In this document: positions 51,199 to 60,757 of the stretch, one piece after another
Numbering within the stretch: position 1 is the first letter of the stretch
Layout: every line of letters begins with the position of its first letter
Assembly: GCA_002400415.1 (NCBI GenBank)
Contig: DGQP01000014.1
Span: 186,001 to 250,000, forward strand
Direction of reading: 5' to 3'
DNA from: Chitinophagaceae bacterium UBA4411
Lineage (GTDB): Bacteria; Bacteroidota; Bacteroidia; Chitinophagales; Chitinophagaceae
Length of the DNA stretch: 64,000 nt
Notes under the pieces: generated by a model
Told to the model about the DNA's origin: nothing
The model's database searches: none
What the model saw: the letters and a program-made list of their open reading frames with translations, nothing else
Made by a program: the position numbers and the translations under genes

Positions 51199-52812
51199 AT
51201 GCGGAAATTTATTATTGCGTTGTTGCTTGGCTCCACTTTATTTGCCAATACCCAACCGGTTCAAAGACCCAAATTAGTGGTAGGAATTGTCATCGACCAG
51301 ATGCGCTGGGATTACCTTTATCGTTTTTATGATCGTTATGCTGCAGATGGTGGTTTTAAACGATTGCTGACACAGGGTTTCACCTGCGAGAATACATTAA
51401 TACCCTATGCTCCTACTGTTACTGCCTGTGGGCACGCCTCAATATATACCGGTTCGGTACCCGCTATCAACGGTATTACCGGTAACTTCTGGTGGGACAA
51501 CCAGGATCTGCGGTCCGTTTACTGTACTGAGGATAAATCAGTAAAAACGGTAGGCAGTTCATCAGCCCTTGGCCAGATGAGCCCCCGCAACCTGCTGGTA
51601 ACAACTATTTGCGATGAATTAAGATTAGCGACCAATTTCCGCAGTAAAGTCATTGGCATCTCGCCTAAAGACCGCGGCGGTATATTACCTGCCGGGCATA
51701 GTGCTAATGCAGCTTACTGGTATGATAATACAGTTGGCAGCTGGATCAGTTCCACTTATTATATGAACGAATTGCCTCAATGGGTAAATGACTTTAATGC
51801 AAAAAAATTGGTTGATTCATATTATGAGCAGGGATGGGATCTTTTATATCCTGCAAATACCTATGTGCAAAGTTCGGCTGATGAGAAAACCTATGAAGGC
51901 AAGCCTTTTGGAAATCACTTCCCCTATGATCTGAAAAAATTCATTGGAAAGACCTACAGCTCTGTATTGACTACACCTTATGGCAATAAACTGACTGCTG
52001 AATTTGCAAAAGCTGCTATTGCTGCGGAACAACTCGGCGCTGATAATATTACCGATTTCCTGGCAGTAAGTTTTTCTTCACCTGATTATATGGGTCATAC
52101 ATTCGGACCTAACTCTGTGGAAGCAGAAGATGGTTTTCTGCGCCTGGATAAAGAATTGGGCAGCCTGCTCAATTTTCTTGACAGCAAGGTTGGCAAAGGG
52201 CAGTATACTGTTTTTTTATCTGCCGATCATGGCGTATCCCAGGTACCGGAGTTTCTTCAGGAAAATAAGATACCGGCAGGCCGGGTTTTCATGAACAACA
52301 TAGTGAAACTGCTCAATAATAACCTGAATGAAAAATTTAAGATCCCGGGGTTAGTGGTCAGTGATGATAACTACCAGCTGCACCTGAACCGTGCAGCTCT
52401 GGATTCTGCAAAAATTGACAAAGAAGAAGTGACAGAATGGATTACCAGCTATCTTTCTTCCGAGCCGGGTATTGCCCGGGTATTCCCAATTGAAGAGCTG
52501 AACGAAGTTCCTTTGCCCGGCCGTATACGTGAAATGCTGAACAATGGGTATTATCCCCGCCGCAATGGAGATGTGCAGGTTATCCTCCATTCAAACTATA
52601 TTGATGCTTATGGTACAACAGGCACCACGCATGGCATATGGAACCCGTATGACGCACATATCCCTTTACTCTGGTATGGTTGGGGGATCAGGCAGGGAAA
52701 GACCAATCATACTACATATATGACGGATATCGCCCCCACACTGGCAGCCTTGTTACATATACAAATGCCCAGTGGAACTGTTGGTAATGTGATTCAGGAA
52801 GTGCTGAAATAG
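51199..52812 (+). CDS. PafA-type exported alkaline phosphatase
   Basis: A 537-residue member of the alkaline phosphatase superfamily resembling PafA: signal peptide (MRKFIIALLLGSTLFANTQP), metal-binding VIDQMRWDYLYRF, nucleophile region APTVTACGHASIYTGSVPAI (probable Thr 75), SPKDRGGILPAGHS (the K/R pair of PafA) and YTVFLSADHGVSQVPEFLQ for the second metal site. It would release phosphate from organic esters in the periplasm. TACATTTG (51174-51181) is a possible -7 element. Confidence 0.88.
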   Translation: MRKFIIALLLGSTLFANTQPVQRPKLVVGIVIDQMRWDYLYRFYDRYAADGGFKRLLTQGFTCENTLIPYAPTVTACGHASIYTGSVPAINGITGNFWWDNQDLRSVYCTEDKSVKTVGSSSALGQMSPRNLLVTTICDELRLATNFRSKVIGISPKDRGGILPAGHSANAAYWYDNTVGSWISSTYYMNELPQWVNDFNAKKLVDSYYEQGWDLLYPANTYVQSSADEKTYEGKPFGNHFPYDLKKFIGKTYSSVLTTPYGNKLTAEFAKAAIAAEQLGADNITDFLAVSFSSPDYMGHTFGPNSVEAEDGFLRLDKELGSLLNFLDSKVGKGQYTVFLSADHGVSQVPEFLQENKIPAGRVFMNNIVKLLNNNLNEKFKIPGLVVSDDNYQLHLNRAALDSAKIDKEEVTEWITSYLSSEPGIARVFPIEELNEVPLPGRIREMLNNGYYPRRNGDVQVILHSNYIDAYGTTGTTHGIWNPYDAHIPLLWYGWGIRQGKTNHTTYMTDIAPTLAALLHIQMPSGTVGNVIQEVLK

Positions 52813-52847
52813 ATTTCAGGCTGAACCAAACAAAACCCCATTACAAT

Positions 52848-53879
52848 ATGAGAAGGTTTCCTGTTTTTTTTACTTTACTGCTCATGGCCTTCGCCAGCCA
52901 GGCAGGAGCTCAGCCAGCAAAAAAAATTGATGATACTTTCTTCCTGGAAGAGCAGCCTCTTGAAATCACAATTCAGACCGATTTCAAAAACCTGCTGGCC
53001 AAAAAGATGAAAAAGGAGTACCAGCCGGCAACCGTTACCGTTCATTTTCCTGACAGCAGCAGTATTAAAGAAGAAATCAGGATACAAACCAGGGGGAAGT
53101 TCAGGCTTGAAACCTGCTTTATGCCGCCGCTGATGTTAAATTTCAAAAACAACAGCTCTCCTCTCTTAAAACCCCTGGGCAAATTAAAACTGGTTTGCGG
53201 TTGTGGCACTTCCAACAATGATGAGCAGCTCATCATTAAGGAATTCATGGCCTACAAGATCTATAATATGCTGACTGAAAGAAGTTTCAAAGTACGGTTA
53301 GTAAAGGTCAATTATGATGACAGTCGTGGTAAAATCAAAAAATATTCGCAATACGGTTTTTTGCTGGAAGATGTGGATGATATGGCAGCCCGGAATAAAT
53401 GCAGGGAGGTAGAAGGAACCCAATACCTGACCGAAAGTACAGACCGGCAACAGATGACAATGGTTACCCTTTTTGAGTTTATGATCGGGAACACAGATTT
53501 CTCGATCCCTCATTACCATAATGTAAAACTAATGAGACCTGTGCAGGACACCACTGTTCCGCCTATTGTGGTTCCTTATGATTTAAATCACTGCGGTTTT
53601 GTGAATGCTGAATATGCACTGCCAAATGAAGAACTGGATATCAAATCGGTCAGGGAGAGGCTCTACCGCGGGTTTCCCAGGACAATGGAAGAGCTGGAAA
53701 CAGTTATTACCGTGTTCAGGGAAAATAAAGAAAAAATATGGAACCTGATCAATAACTGCCCCTGGATGAATACCAGGAATAAGAAAGAAACAACCGGGTA
53801 TCTCGAGGAATTTTACCGGATCATAGAAAATAAAAAGTCTGTTCAGTATCATTTTATTGATAATGCCCGTACCCAATAA
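52848..53879 (+). CDS. Exported hypothetical protein, distantly CotH-like
   Basis: A 343-residue protein with a signal peptide (MRRFPVFFTLLLMAFASQAG). EEIRIQTRGKFRLETCFMPP, KLVCGCGTSNNDEQLI, AYKIYNMLTERSFKVRLVKV and YGFLLEDVDDMAARNK resemble the strand-helix pattern of CotH-type kinases. I cannot confirm the family. It starts 35 nt after pafA-like gene on the same strand. Confidence 0.65.
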   Translation: MRRFPVFFTLLLMAFASQAGAQPAKKIDDTFFLEEQPLEITIQTDFKNLLAKKMKKEYQPATVTVHFPDSSSIKEEIRIQTRGKFRLETCFMPPLMLNFKNNSSPLLKPLGKLKLVCGCGTSNNDEQLIIKEFMAYKIYNMLTERSFKVRLVKVNYDDSRGKIKKYSQYGFLLEDVDDMAARNKCREVEGTQYLTESTDRQQMTMVTLFEFMIGNTDFSIPHYHNVKLMRPVQDTTVPPIVVPYDLNHCGFVNAEYALPNEELDIKSVRERLYRGFPRTMEELETVITVFRENKEKIWNLINNCPWMNTRNKKETTGYLEEFYRIIENKKSVQYHFIDNARTQ

Positions 53880-53949
53880 TAAATTATACAGTTGATTCTT
53901 TGTATACTTGCAGGGTTAATAATAACCTGTTATCTTGAAAACCAACTGT

Positions 53950-54210
53950 ATGGAATTAAAAGAACAATTTGAGAAAGCGGTAGCTGATAGTAAGACTCTT
54001 TCAGAAAAGCCGGGTAACGACACATTGCTTAAGTTATATTCACTGTACAAACAGGCTACGGAAGGCGATGTGGCTGCAGACCCGCCCTCCAATCCTTTCG
54101 ACTTCGTGGCAAAAGCTAAATATGATGCCTGGGCCGGATTAAAAGGGAAATCAAATGAAGAAGCTATGAATGAGTACATTGCCATAGTGAATAAACTCCG
54201 TTCAAACTGA
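53950..54210 (+). CDS. Acyl-CoA-binding protein
   Basis: An 86-residue four-helix acyl-CoA-binding protein: LKEQFEKAVADSKTLSEKPG, KLYSLYKQATEGDVAADPPS, AKAKYDAWAGLKGKSNEEAM. These are the ACBP signature residues. Common in eukaryotes and present in some bacteria. ATG 53950 is preferred over an upstream ATG. Its last 9 nt overlap the convergent glycosyltransferase gene. Confidence 0.9.
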   Translation: MELKEQFEKAVADSKTLSEKPGNDTLLKLYSLYKQATEGDVAADPPSNPFDFVAKAKYDAWAGLKGKSNEEAMNEYIAIVNKLRSN

Positions 54211-55368
54211 CCCTGCAACAATTTCTTTGTACCAATTGCTGAATTGCTTACCAACAACGTTATAACTAAATTTTGAACCGGTCATTCTTGAGACAGCACC
54301 GCTGTCAATCAATGACCGGTTTTCTATTATCCAAATCATTTTATCTGCGAGAGCCGCAGGATTATGCGGCTTTACAAAATACCCGTTTATGGGTTCCTCC
54401 ACATTTTCATGAAATACCGGGATATCACTTACCAGGACCGGTACACCACATGCATTTGCTTCTATAAGCACGCATCCAAAAGTTTCATAACTTGAATATA
54501 AAATCAGCGCCAGAGACTGGCGGAGTTCACCCGCGAGTTGCGGCTGCGGCACTTCCTCATGAAATCTCACTTTTCCACCAAGTTGCAGACTTACCGAAAA
54601 CCGGACAATCTCACTTCTTACTGAACCAAATATTTCAAGTTCAGCTTCCGGGTATTTACCTGAAACGATCTTAAAGGCCTCAAGTATTTCTTTCGGGTTT
54701 TTGAGGTCGTCAAGGCCGGAAATATGAATGAACTTCAGGCCTTTCTTCATTATTTCAGCCGGATAAAAAATATCTGTATTAACAACATTGGGGATTACAA
54801 CAGTATTTACAAAAGGGAACGTGTTTTCTACTGCTTTACCCAGGTATTGTGACACAGTGCTGCATCCGTCAGCCTTTTTCATGATCTTCCCCCACTGCGA
54901 CCGGAAATAAAGCGGAAGATGATCAAATTTCTCTTTGGCTTCCACTAAAAAGCCTGACCAGTGTTCAGATACCACAAACGGTATCCCCATTGTCCGTTTC
55001 ATCCATAATGCAATGCTCCCTGCTTTCATTGCTACATGTACATGCACCAGGTCCGGCCTTCCATGTTTACTGATATAATTTCTTACCGCCTGTTTATAGA
55101 GTTTCCGGTATTTTCTTTGCGAAAGGAGTTTGTCAAAAAAGAAAGGATACACAGGGCTGTAATAATAGATACGTGTTTCCGCCAATTTATCCTGTACAGT
55201 TTCTTCCACCAGGACATCCTTTGTTACATCTCCGGTTGGGTCACGGGTTATATAAATCACATTTACTTCCTCAAAAAGGCTGACAGCTTCTGCATGACGT
55301 TTAATAAAATCGCCATTAAAAGGTGAACACCTATTGGGATACCAGCTTGTCAGCCAAAGCACTTTCAT
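54202..55368 (-). CDS. GT4-family glycosyltransferase
   Basis: A 388-residue GT-B glycosyltransferase: MKVLWLTSWYPNRCSPFNGD, VSEHWSGFL in the N-terminal lobe, and YETFGCVLIEANACGVPVLV in the C-terminal lobe (the E-x7-E-like motif). It follows the flippase by 10 nt on the same strand. Sugar and acceptor unknown; probably surface polysaccharide. Confidence 0.9.
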   Translation of the reverse strand: MKVLWLTSWYPNRCSPFNGDFIKRHAEAVSLFEEVNVIYITRDPTGDVTKDVLVEETVQDKLAETRIYYYSPVYPFFFDKLLSQRKYRKLYKQAVRNYISKHGRPDLVHVHVAMKAGSIALWMKRTMGIPFVVSEHWSGFLVEAKEKFDHLPLYFRSQWGKIMKKADGCSTVSQYLGKAVENTFPFVNTVVIPNVVNTDIFYPAEIMKKGLKFIHISGLDDLKNPKEILEAFKIVSGKYPEAELEIFGSVRSEIVRFSVSLQLGGKVRFHEEVPQPQLAGELRQSLALILYSSYETFGCVLIEANACGVPVLVSDIPVFHENVEEPINGYFVKPHNPAALADKMIWIIENRSLIDSGAVSRMTGSKFSYNVVGKQFSNWYKEIVAGSV

Positions 55369-55378
55369 GAATTGATCT

Positions 55379-56686
55379 TTAATTCGGACGTTTGAAGATA
55401 TTCAATATACGGCTCCAGTCATTTTTTTCAGGGATCAGCAATTTTGAGACAGGTATTTTATACGAATAACAGTAAATTCCTATAAAATAAAATGCTGTAA
55501 CAGCATACCCGGCTGTACTGGCGAAGGCTGCTCCCTTCATTCCGGCAGAAGGGATCAGGAATATATCCGGCAACAATACGGACAGCAGGCAAATTAATGA
55601 GCCCCAGAAATTAATAATCAATTTTCCCTTTCCGCCAAAAAAAGCAGCCAGTAACGTGGCATTACAAAAAAGCAGTACCCCGGGCAATAATATCTGGAAA
55701 AGAGAGATGCTTTGCCTGTATTCGTTACCAAATAAAAAAGGAACCAGGAAAGGGATAAGTAAAAACAATAAAATACCAGCAATAATGTTTACCATATTCA
55801 TTCCCCTTACCAGGACAAGCATTTTTCTGTCATCCTCATTAACCTGCCGGTTCGCAACAGCCGGGAATATAAACCCTGCCAGCAATAAGGGAATGATCCA
55901 GAAGAACTGGGCCAGCCTTACGGCAAGGGAATACCAGCCGAGTTCTTCACCTCCTTTGTAGTAATCAAGCAGCCAATAATCTACCCGGTAGGCCAGAAGC
56001 TGGATCACATTGATGATAAAAGCAAAAAAAGAATAGGAAAAGAAAAGCTTTATATCCTCCCTGCCTGGGCTTTCAACCTGTAGAGGATTTTTATCCCAGA
56101 CATGATAAGCCAGTATCATCAATACTGCCTGCAAGAGGTTCAGTGCTATATAAACTGTAAAATAGAAAAACAACGATTTGCTGCCTGCCAGGAAGTAAAG
56201 TATTGAAAATACGATCAGCATAAAACAGTTACTTAGCAGTAACACCTTACTTACCCGCGAAAACTGTTGTTTCCCGGATAAAAGAGCAGCATATTTTTCT
56301 GTCAAAGAAATACTCAGCAGGAAGATCAGACCTAACCAGCCATAGGCCAGTGCTTTTTCTGTAAATAAGAAGAAATGACCTGATGCACTAAGAAAACAAA
56401 ATTCAGTCAGCACCAGTGCCCCCGCCTGGAACAATACAATAAACAGGATAAAAAAAAGGAGTTTTGATACAGGCAGTTTCCCGGATGCCGAGTGATAAGT
56501 GATCCCGGAGTCGGCCCCAAACGCTGAAAGCAGGTTAAAAATACCCGCATTGGCGATCAATAAAGACAGAACGCCATACCCATTAACTCCTGCCAGTCTT
56601 GACAACAGGATATTGATAAGAAACACCACTCCAATATTTAACCCCCTGTAAAAAATATTGGTCGCCACAATTTTACTATTGAGCAT
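55379..56686 (-). CDS. Polysaccharide flippase (Wzx-like)
   Basis: A 435-residue polytopic membrane protein with about 12-14 hydrophobic segments, starting MLNSKIVATNIFYRGLNIGV. The layout matches the MATE/MOP-type oligosaccharide flippase family. Transcribed with the GT4 gene and divergent from FkbM. Confidence 0.85.
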   Translation of the reverse strand: MLNSKIVATNIFYRGLNIGVVFLINILLSRLAGVNGYGVLSLLIANAGIFNLLSAFGADSGITYHSASGKLPVSKLLFFILFIVLFQAGALVLTEFCFLSASGHFFLFTEKALAYGWLGLIFLLSISLTEKYAALLSGKQQFSRVSKVLLLSNCFMLIVFSILYFLAGSKSLFFYFTVYIALNLLQAVLMILAYHVWDKNPLQVESPGREDIKLFFSYSFFAFIINVIQLLAYRVDYWLLDYYKGGEELGWYSLAVRLAQFFWIIPLLLAGFIFPAVANRQVNEDDRKMLVLVRGMNMVNIIAGILLFLLIPFLVPFLFGNEYRQSISLFQILLPGVLLFCNATLLAAFFGGKGKLIINFWGSLICLLSVLLPDIFLIPSAGMKGAAFASTAGYAVTAFYFIGIYCYSYKIPVSKLLIPEKNDWSRILNIFKRPN

Positions 56687-56753
56687 GAGGTTGGCCGTTT
56701 GGGGAATAAAAATTACGTTTGTCCTGTTTCAAAAATACAATTTATAAACTCCC

Positions 56754-57605
56754 TTGTACAAAATCATTAACTGGTACACGAAACACTTTCCGTTTCCCCG
56801 CAGGGGATTAAAATTCTTTCTTCCATTCCTGAAAGGCACAGGGCTTTATAACAGGGAGTTTTGTAAGAAATTACATAATAATCTTTTTCTGATGGTCAGG
56901 CCCTCGGAACATATACAGCAGCAATTGTTCTGGTATGGCTATTATGAAAAAGATGCTATCCTGACCTGGGAACAAATGATCAATGCAGATACCATTGTGC
57001 TGGATATTGGTGCAAATACAGGCTATTATTCCATCATTGCAGCCAAAAAGGCCCGTCATATTTACGCTTTTGAGCCTGGTAGTATTAACAGGAAAAAACT
57101 GGAGGAAAATACCGGCCTCAATAAACTGGTTAATATTACTATATTACCCTATGCAATTTCAGATCAGAAGGGAATGGCAGAGCTATTTATTTCCGGTAAA
57201 GACAATACCGGTATGAACAGCCTTGCACAACCTGGCAATTTCTCCGGCGAAAAAGAAATCGTCAGTGTTGAGACTATTGATAATTGGGTTGCTGAAAACA
57301 GGATACCAGGCATCAGTATTGTAAAGATCGATGTGGAAGGATTGGAAATGCAGGTATTGAGAGGGATGCAAACGATCATTGAAGAACAAAAACCTGTCAT
57401 CTTTATTGAGATCATCGGGCAATTGCTGATGCGGTCAGGATATTCAGTTACCGGAATCTATGATCTCCTTTCAGCAAAAGGTTATTATGCGTATGAGATT
57501 AAAGGTCCATCACGTTTAAAGCACATTACAGCCGCAAAGGAAGGAGACTGTATTGTATTCGTTCATGTTTCAACTGTTTTACCCGCGACTATCTGGAAGG
57601 AATGA
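56754..57605 (+). CDS. FkbM-family methyltransferase
   Basis: A 283-residue SAM-dependent methyltransferase: IVLDIGANTGYYSIIAAKKA (SAM motif), IYAFEPGSINRKKLEENTG, ISIVKIDVEGLEMQVLRGMQ, IFIEIIGQLLMRSG. These are typical FkbM segments. No ATG lies before the conserved start, so TTG at 56754 is used. It probably modifies a surface glycan. Its end overlaps the convergent 57589 gene by 17 nt. Confidence 0.88.
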   Translation: MYKIINWYTKHFPFPRRGLKFFLPFLKGTGLYNREFCKKLHNNLFLMVRPSEHIQQQLFWYGYYEKDAILTWEQMINADTIVLDIGANTGYYSIIAAKKARHIYAFEPGSINRKKLEENTGLNKLVNITILPYAISDQKGMAELFISGKDNTGMNSLAQPGNFSGEKEIVSVETIDNWVAENRIPGISIVKIDVEGLEMQVLRGMQTIIEEQKPVIFIEIIGQLLMRSGYSVTGIYDLLSAKGYYAYEIKGPSRLKHITAAKEGDCIVFVHVSTVLPATIWKE

Positions 57606-57945
57606 TCCGTATAAAATTTTTCCGGTTGATATAATAAAGATAAACAAACCAGGCAATGGGAGTAAAACTCATCAATTTTATAAAAAACAACCCCGTCCAG
57701 AAGCCCAGCAGGTAGAATAAAAACAGGAAGAAACTTCCTCCCAGCAATTGCAGGTCTTCAATAGCACAGGTGACTTTAAATTTATAATAACTGGGCTCAT
57801 CAAAAACCAGTTCAAGCGGCGGGGTGAAGTGAAAGCCATCTGTTGCCACCACTTTGGGATGGTTAATCTCAACAGGTATTACAACAGGACTGTTATTCAG
57901 CAACGGGTAAATATCCCTGTTGTTGACAATAATCCTGACCTTCAT
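57589..57945 (-). CDS. Small membrane-anchored hypothetical protein
   Basis: A 118-residue protein: N-terminal soluble part MKVRIIVNNRDIYPLLNNSP and one or two C-terminal membrane segments (about 68-100, FFLFLFYLLGFWTGLFFI). ATG 57945 is preferred; a TTG at 58005 would add 20 residues. It lies downstream of tpiA on the same strand. Confidence 0.55.
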   Translation of the reverse strand: MKVRIIVNNRDIYPLLNNSPVVIPVEINHPKVVATDGFHFTPPLELVFDEPSYYKFKVTCAIEDLQLLGGSFFLFLFYLLGFWTGLFFIKLMSFTPIAWFVYLYYINRKNFIRIIPSR

Positions 57946-58005
57946 AAAATTCAGTAATACCTGGTTGGTCCGGGTAATAACAATATAATAAGGTGCCTGG
58001 CTCAA

Positions 58006-58770
58006 TTATGCTTTCAGCGACCGGATGATCTCCGTAAAGTCAGCTGCTACCAGCGAAGCTCCGCCAACAAGCCCTCCGTCCACATCAGGACAGGCGAATA
58101 TTTCAGCTGCATTATTGGCTTTTACACTTCCGCCATATAAGATGGAAACCTCATCTGCGGTATGCTGACCATACTGTCCGGCAATTACAGAACGTAAATA
58201 CGCATGTATTTCTTGTGCCTGTTCCGTAGTGGCTGTTTTACCGGTACCAATTGCCCAGATTGGTTCATATGCTATGATGATATCCTTAAGGTCTTTGGCT
58301 GGCAGGTGAAAAAGAGATTCTTTCAACTGTGTGGCGACATATTCATTTTGTGTACCTGCTTCCCTGATTGACAGGGGTTCTCCGCAACAGAATATCGGGG
58401 TAACAGAGTTTTCCAGGCACAGATTCACTTTTTCAGCAAGCATTGCATTCGTTTCATTGAAATATTCCCTTCGTTCACTATGCCCGATCACACAATAAGG
58501 AACACCAATGGAATGAAGCATTTCTGCAGATATTTCTCCGGTGAAAGCCCCGGATTTTTTATGATAACAGTTTTGTGCTGAAACAAAATAATTATACTCG
58601 TCAGCCACCTCACTGCTGCTCATCACCAAATAAGGAAAGGGTACTGCAAAAATCACCTGCTGATGACTGAGGAGGTTGATATTCTCTTCCAGTATATCAT
58701 CCAGTAGTTTCTCCCCCTGTTGGTAGGTAAGATTCATTTTCCAGTTAGCGGCTGCAATTTGTTTTCTCAT
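58006..58770 (-). CDS. tpiA: Triosephosphate isomerase
   Basis: A 254-residue TIM-barrel enzyme of glycolysis: MRKQIAAANWKMNLTYQQGE, GHSERREYFNET (catalytic His) and YEPIWAIGTGKTATTEQAQE (catalytic Glu). Length is typical. It lies 20 nt downstream of the GlmU-like gene. Confidence 0.96.
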   Translation of the reverse strand: MRKQIAAANWKMNLTYQQGEKLLDDILEENINLLSHQQVIFAVPFPYLVMSSSEVADEYNYFVSAQNCYHKKSGAFTGEISAEMLHSIGVPYCVIGHSERREYFNETNAMLAEKVNLCLENSVTPIFCCGEPLSIREAGTQNEYVATQLKESLFHLPAKDLKDIIIAYEPIWAIGTGKTATTEQAQEIHAYLRSVIAGQYGQHTADEVSILYGGSVKANNAAEIFACPDVDGGLVGGASLVAADFTEIIRSLKA

Positions 58771-58790
58771 AGTTTGTATTTAGTCCTTCG

Positions 58791-59972
58791 TTAAAATTTG
58801 TCAAATATATACTTCAAAATACTTTTCTCAGCATGACTTACAGACTGATCCTTTAATTTTTTCCAGGCAGCAATATCTGCCAGTGCTTTTTCCAATTCAT
58901 ACCTCCTGACGCCTTCACTTCCCCAGGAAAAAGAAGGAATATACTTGGGAGTAAGGCCGTTCCCAAATACATTGGCAGCAACACCAATCACTGTTCCTGT
59001 GTTGATGGATGTGTTAATGGCCGTTCTTGAATAATCACCCATCATTACACCGCATTTTAAACCTGCACTTACCTGTCCCTGGGGTGTCCGGACTCTTACT
59101 GCACCTGCATTATTCTTCAGGTTGCTGTTAGTGGTACCAGCTCCCAGGTTGCACCATTCTCCAATCACCGAATCCCCGAGATATCCATCATGTGCTTTAT
59201 TGGAATAACCAAAGAGGATAGAATTCTTGATTTCGCCCCCGGCCACACAATGCGGCCCAATCGTTGTGGCACCATAGACTTTGGACCCCATTTTTAAACA
59301 GGCTCCTTCACCTATGGTAAAAGGCCCTCTTATTACGGAGCCTTCCATCAGTTCTGCATGCTTACCGATATAAACAGGACCAGTGGAAGCATTGATGATG
59401 CAATGCTCCAGCCTGGCTCCTTTTTCTATAAAAACCCGGGATGGGTTAATAACCCTGTTTGATCTGGGAACAGGCTGTGATTTTCTTTTCTTTGTCAATA
59501 ATGCAAAATCCTGCCGGATAGCCCAATCGTTCAGCTGAAAAATATCCCAGGGATAATGAATGGACTTTACGGCTGTTTTTACCGCTAAGCTGCCTGTAAC
59601 TTTTATCTTATACTTTTCGCTGATCTCCTTTTTGGCTATGCGGAATATAATGCCTGTATTTCCGTTAGCTGAAATAAACTGGCCGTCCTTCAGTTTTTTG
59701 GCAGCCTTTACCAGCTCCGGGGTTGGCAAAACATTACCGTGTATCATCAGGCAATACCCTTTTTCATCAACCGCCTCGTCGAGGTTGACAGAACGTTCCA
59801 GGTCCTTATAATCATCTTCTTTTTTGTCAAAAGAAGGAAGCCCCAGCATTCTCTCCCATTTTTCCCTGATTGTCAGGATACCAATACGTATATCTTGTAT
59901 TTGTCTTGTCAGCGTAAAAGGATGGAGCATTTCCGGCTGGCAAAATTCTTCGGTAAAAATGATCTTGTTCAT
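58791..59972 (-). CDS. GlmU-like putative sugar nucleotidyltransferase
   Basis: A 393-residue protein with an N-terminal part reminiscent of a degenerate nucleotidyltransferase fold (about 1-190; no clear GxG motif) and a C-terminal left-handed beta helix (about 195-330, YIGKHAELMEGSVIRGPFTI, WCNLGAGTTNSNLKNNAGAV). Bacteroidota carry such GlmU-like proteins of unsettled role, often near tpiA. Substrate not assigned. Confidence 0.75.
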   Translation of the reverse strand: MNKIIFTEEFCQPEMLHPFTLTRQIQDIRIGILTIREKWERMLGLPSFDKKEDDYKDLERSVNLDEAVDEKGYCLMIHGNVLPTPELVKAAKKLKDGQFISANGNTGIIFRIAKKEISEKYKIKVTGSLAVKTAVKSIHYPWDIFQLNDWAIRQDFALLTKKRKSQPVPRSNRVINPSRVFIEKGARLEHCIINASTGPVYIGKHAELMEGSVIRGPFTIGEGACLKMGSKVYGATTIGPHCVAGGEIKNSILFGYSNKAHDGYLGDSVIGEWCNLGAGTTNSNLKNNAGAVRVRTPQGQVSAGLKCGVMMGDYSRTAINTSINTGTVIGVAANVFGNGLTPKYIPSFSWGSEGVRRYELEKALADIAAWKKLKDQSVSHAEKSILKYIFDKF

Positions 59973-60007
59973 TGATAACGGAAAGGTACTAAAGCCTTAT
60001 TGCAAAT

Positions 60008-60035
60008 AAAAAAACCCCGAAGAGGAATCTCCGGG
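60008..60035 (-). terminator. Rho-independent terminator after rpmE
   Basis: On the minus strand CCCGGAGA (60028-60035) pairs with TCTTCGGG (60016-60023; one G-U) around a 4-nt loop, and seven T follow (60008-60014). Confidence 0.8.
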
Positions 60036-60088
60036 ATTTAAAGTATAGCCATGAAAAACAAAATTAATTCTGCAATAAATTTACAGCA

Positions 60089-60340
60089 TTATTTCTTTTT
60101 CTCATATTTCTTCTTGAATTTGTCAATACGTCCTGCAGTATCTACCAGCATATTCTTACCGGTAAAGAAAGGGTGCGACGTATTTGAAATCTCCAGCTTC
60201 ACCAGCGGGTATTCGTTGCCATCTTCCCATTTAATAGTTTCTTTAGAAGAAGCAGTGGAACGGCTGAGGAAAGAGTGGTTATTACTCATGTCCTTAAAAA
60301 CTACTAACCGGTAGCTGTCGGGATGGATTCCTTTTTTCAT
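60089..60340 (-). CDS. rpmE2: 50S ribosomal protein L31, type B
   Basis: An 83-residue protein: MKKGIHPDSYRLVVFKDMSN, then EDGNEYPLVKLEISNTSHPF and FFTGKNMLVDTAGRIDKFKK. It lacks the CxxC zinc pair of type A L31, so it is the C-minus B-type. ATG 60340 fits the family start. It has its own promoter, a hairpin in the leader and a terminator. Confidence 0.94.
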   Translation of the reverse strand: MKKGIHPDSYRLVVFKDMSNNHSFLSRSTASSKETIKWEDGNEYPLVKLEISNTSHPFFTGKNMLVDTAGRIDKFKKKYEKKK

Positions 60341-60360
60341 AACTCTATGATTTTTAAAGG

Positions 60361-60382
60361 CTGCACGGATTTTGCCGTACAG
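60361..60382 (-). promoter_or_regulatory. Hairpin in the rpmE leader
   Basis: CTGTACGG pairs with CCGTGCAG (8 bp with one G-U) around a 6-nt loop, within the about 60-nt leader. It has no T run. It might be an L31 autoregulatory site, as is known for several ribosomal-protein leaders, but that is inference. Confidence 0.45.
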
Positions 60383-60405
60383 ATGAATAGATAAAATTTG
60401 GCTGG

Positions 60406-60437
60406 CAAAGGTAGGTGGAGAAAGGGTTTTATCCAAA
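60406..60437 (-). promoter_or_regulatory. Perfect Bacteroidota promoter for rpmE
   Basis: On the minus strand TTTG (60434-60437), 20-nt spacer, TACCTTTG (60406-60413), an exact TTTG-N20-TAnnTTTG. The start of transcription should be near 60400. Confidence 0.75.
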
Positions 60438-60757
60438 TAATAGCAGCAGAAATATGAAACCGGGTTAAAAATAAGAAAGCACCAAGTTATGTCCTCTTTC
60501 CGGCTTTCGCCTTCCTGATTTCTAACCCGATGCTTTCTGAGGCTGTTTCCGTCTTTTGAAGGACTTCCGCATCCCCCGTTGCATTCCTTTTTGTTTCCAA
60601 ATTTTCCTGCAACTATTGTACATTGAAGGTAGCTGTCATTACTCCCCTTTTCCAAATTTTTGGGTGGTTTTGTACACACCTCTTTTGCACCCCGTTATCC
60701 ACCGCAAAGCCACGCTGTGCACATATCTGACCGGTTTATGCACAAAATACCTGATAG

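Larger units (their letters stand above)
60341..60757. other. Gap between rpmE and the YajQ-like gene
   Basis: 417 nt. Near rpmE it contains the promoter (60406-60437) and the leader hairpin (60361-60382). The rest shows no convincing gene or repeat. Two DnaA-box-like 9-mers (TTATCCACC and TTATGCACA) were seen but are weak evidence for an origin. Confidence 0.5.

Noticed and set aside
60341..60679. N-terminal extension of L31 by more than 100 residues
   Set aside because: The extension crosses the rpmE promoter and leader hairpin; L31 family starts at MKKGIHPD.
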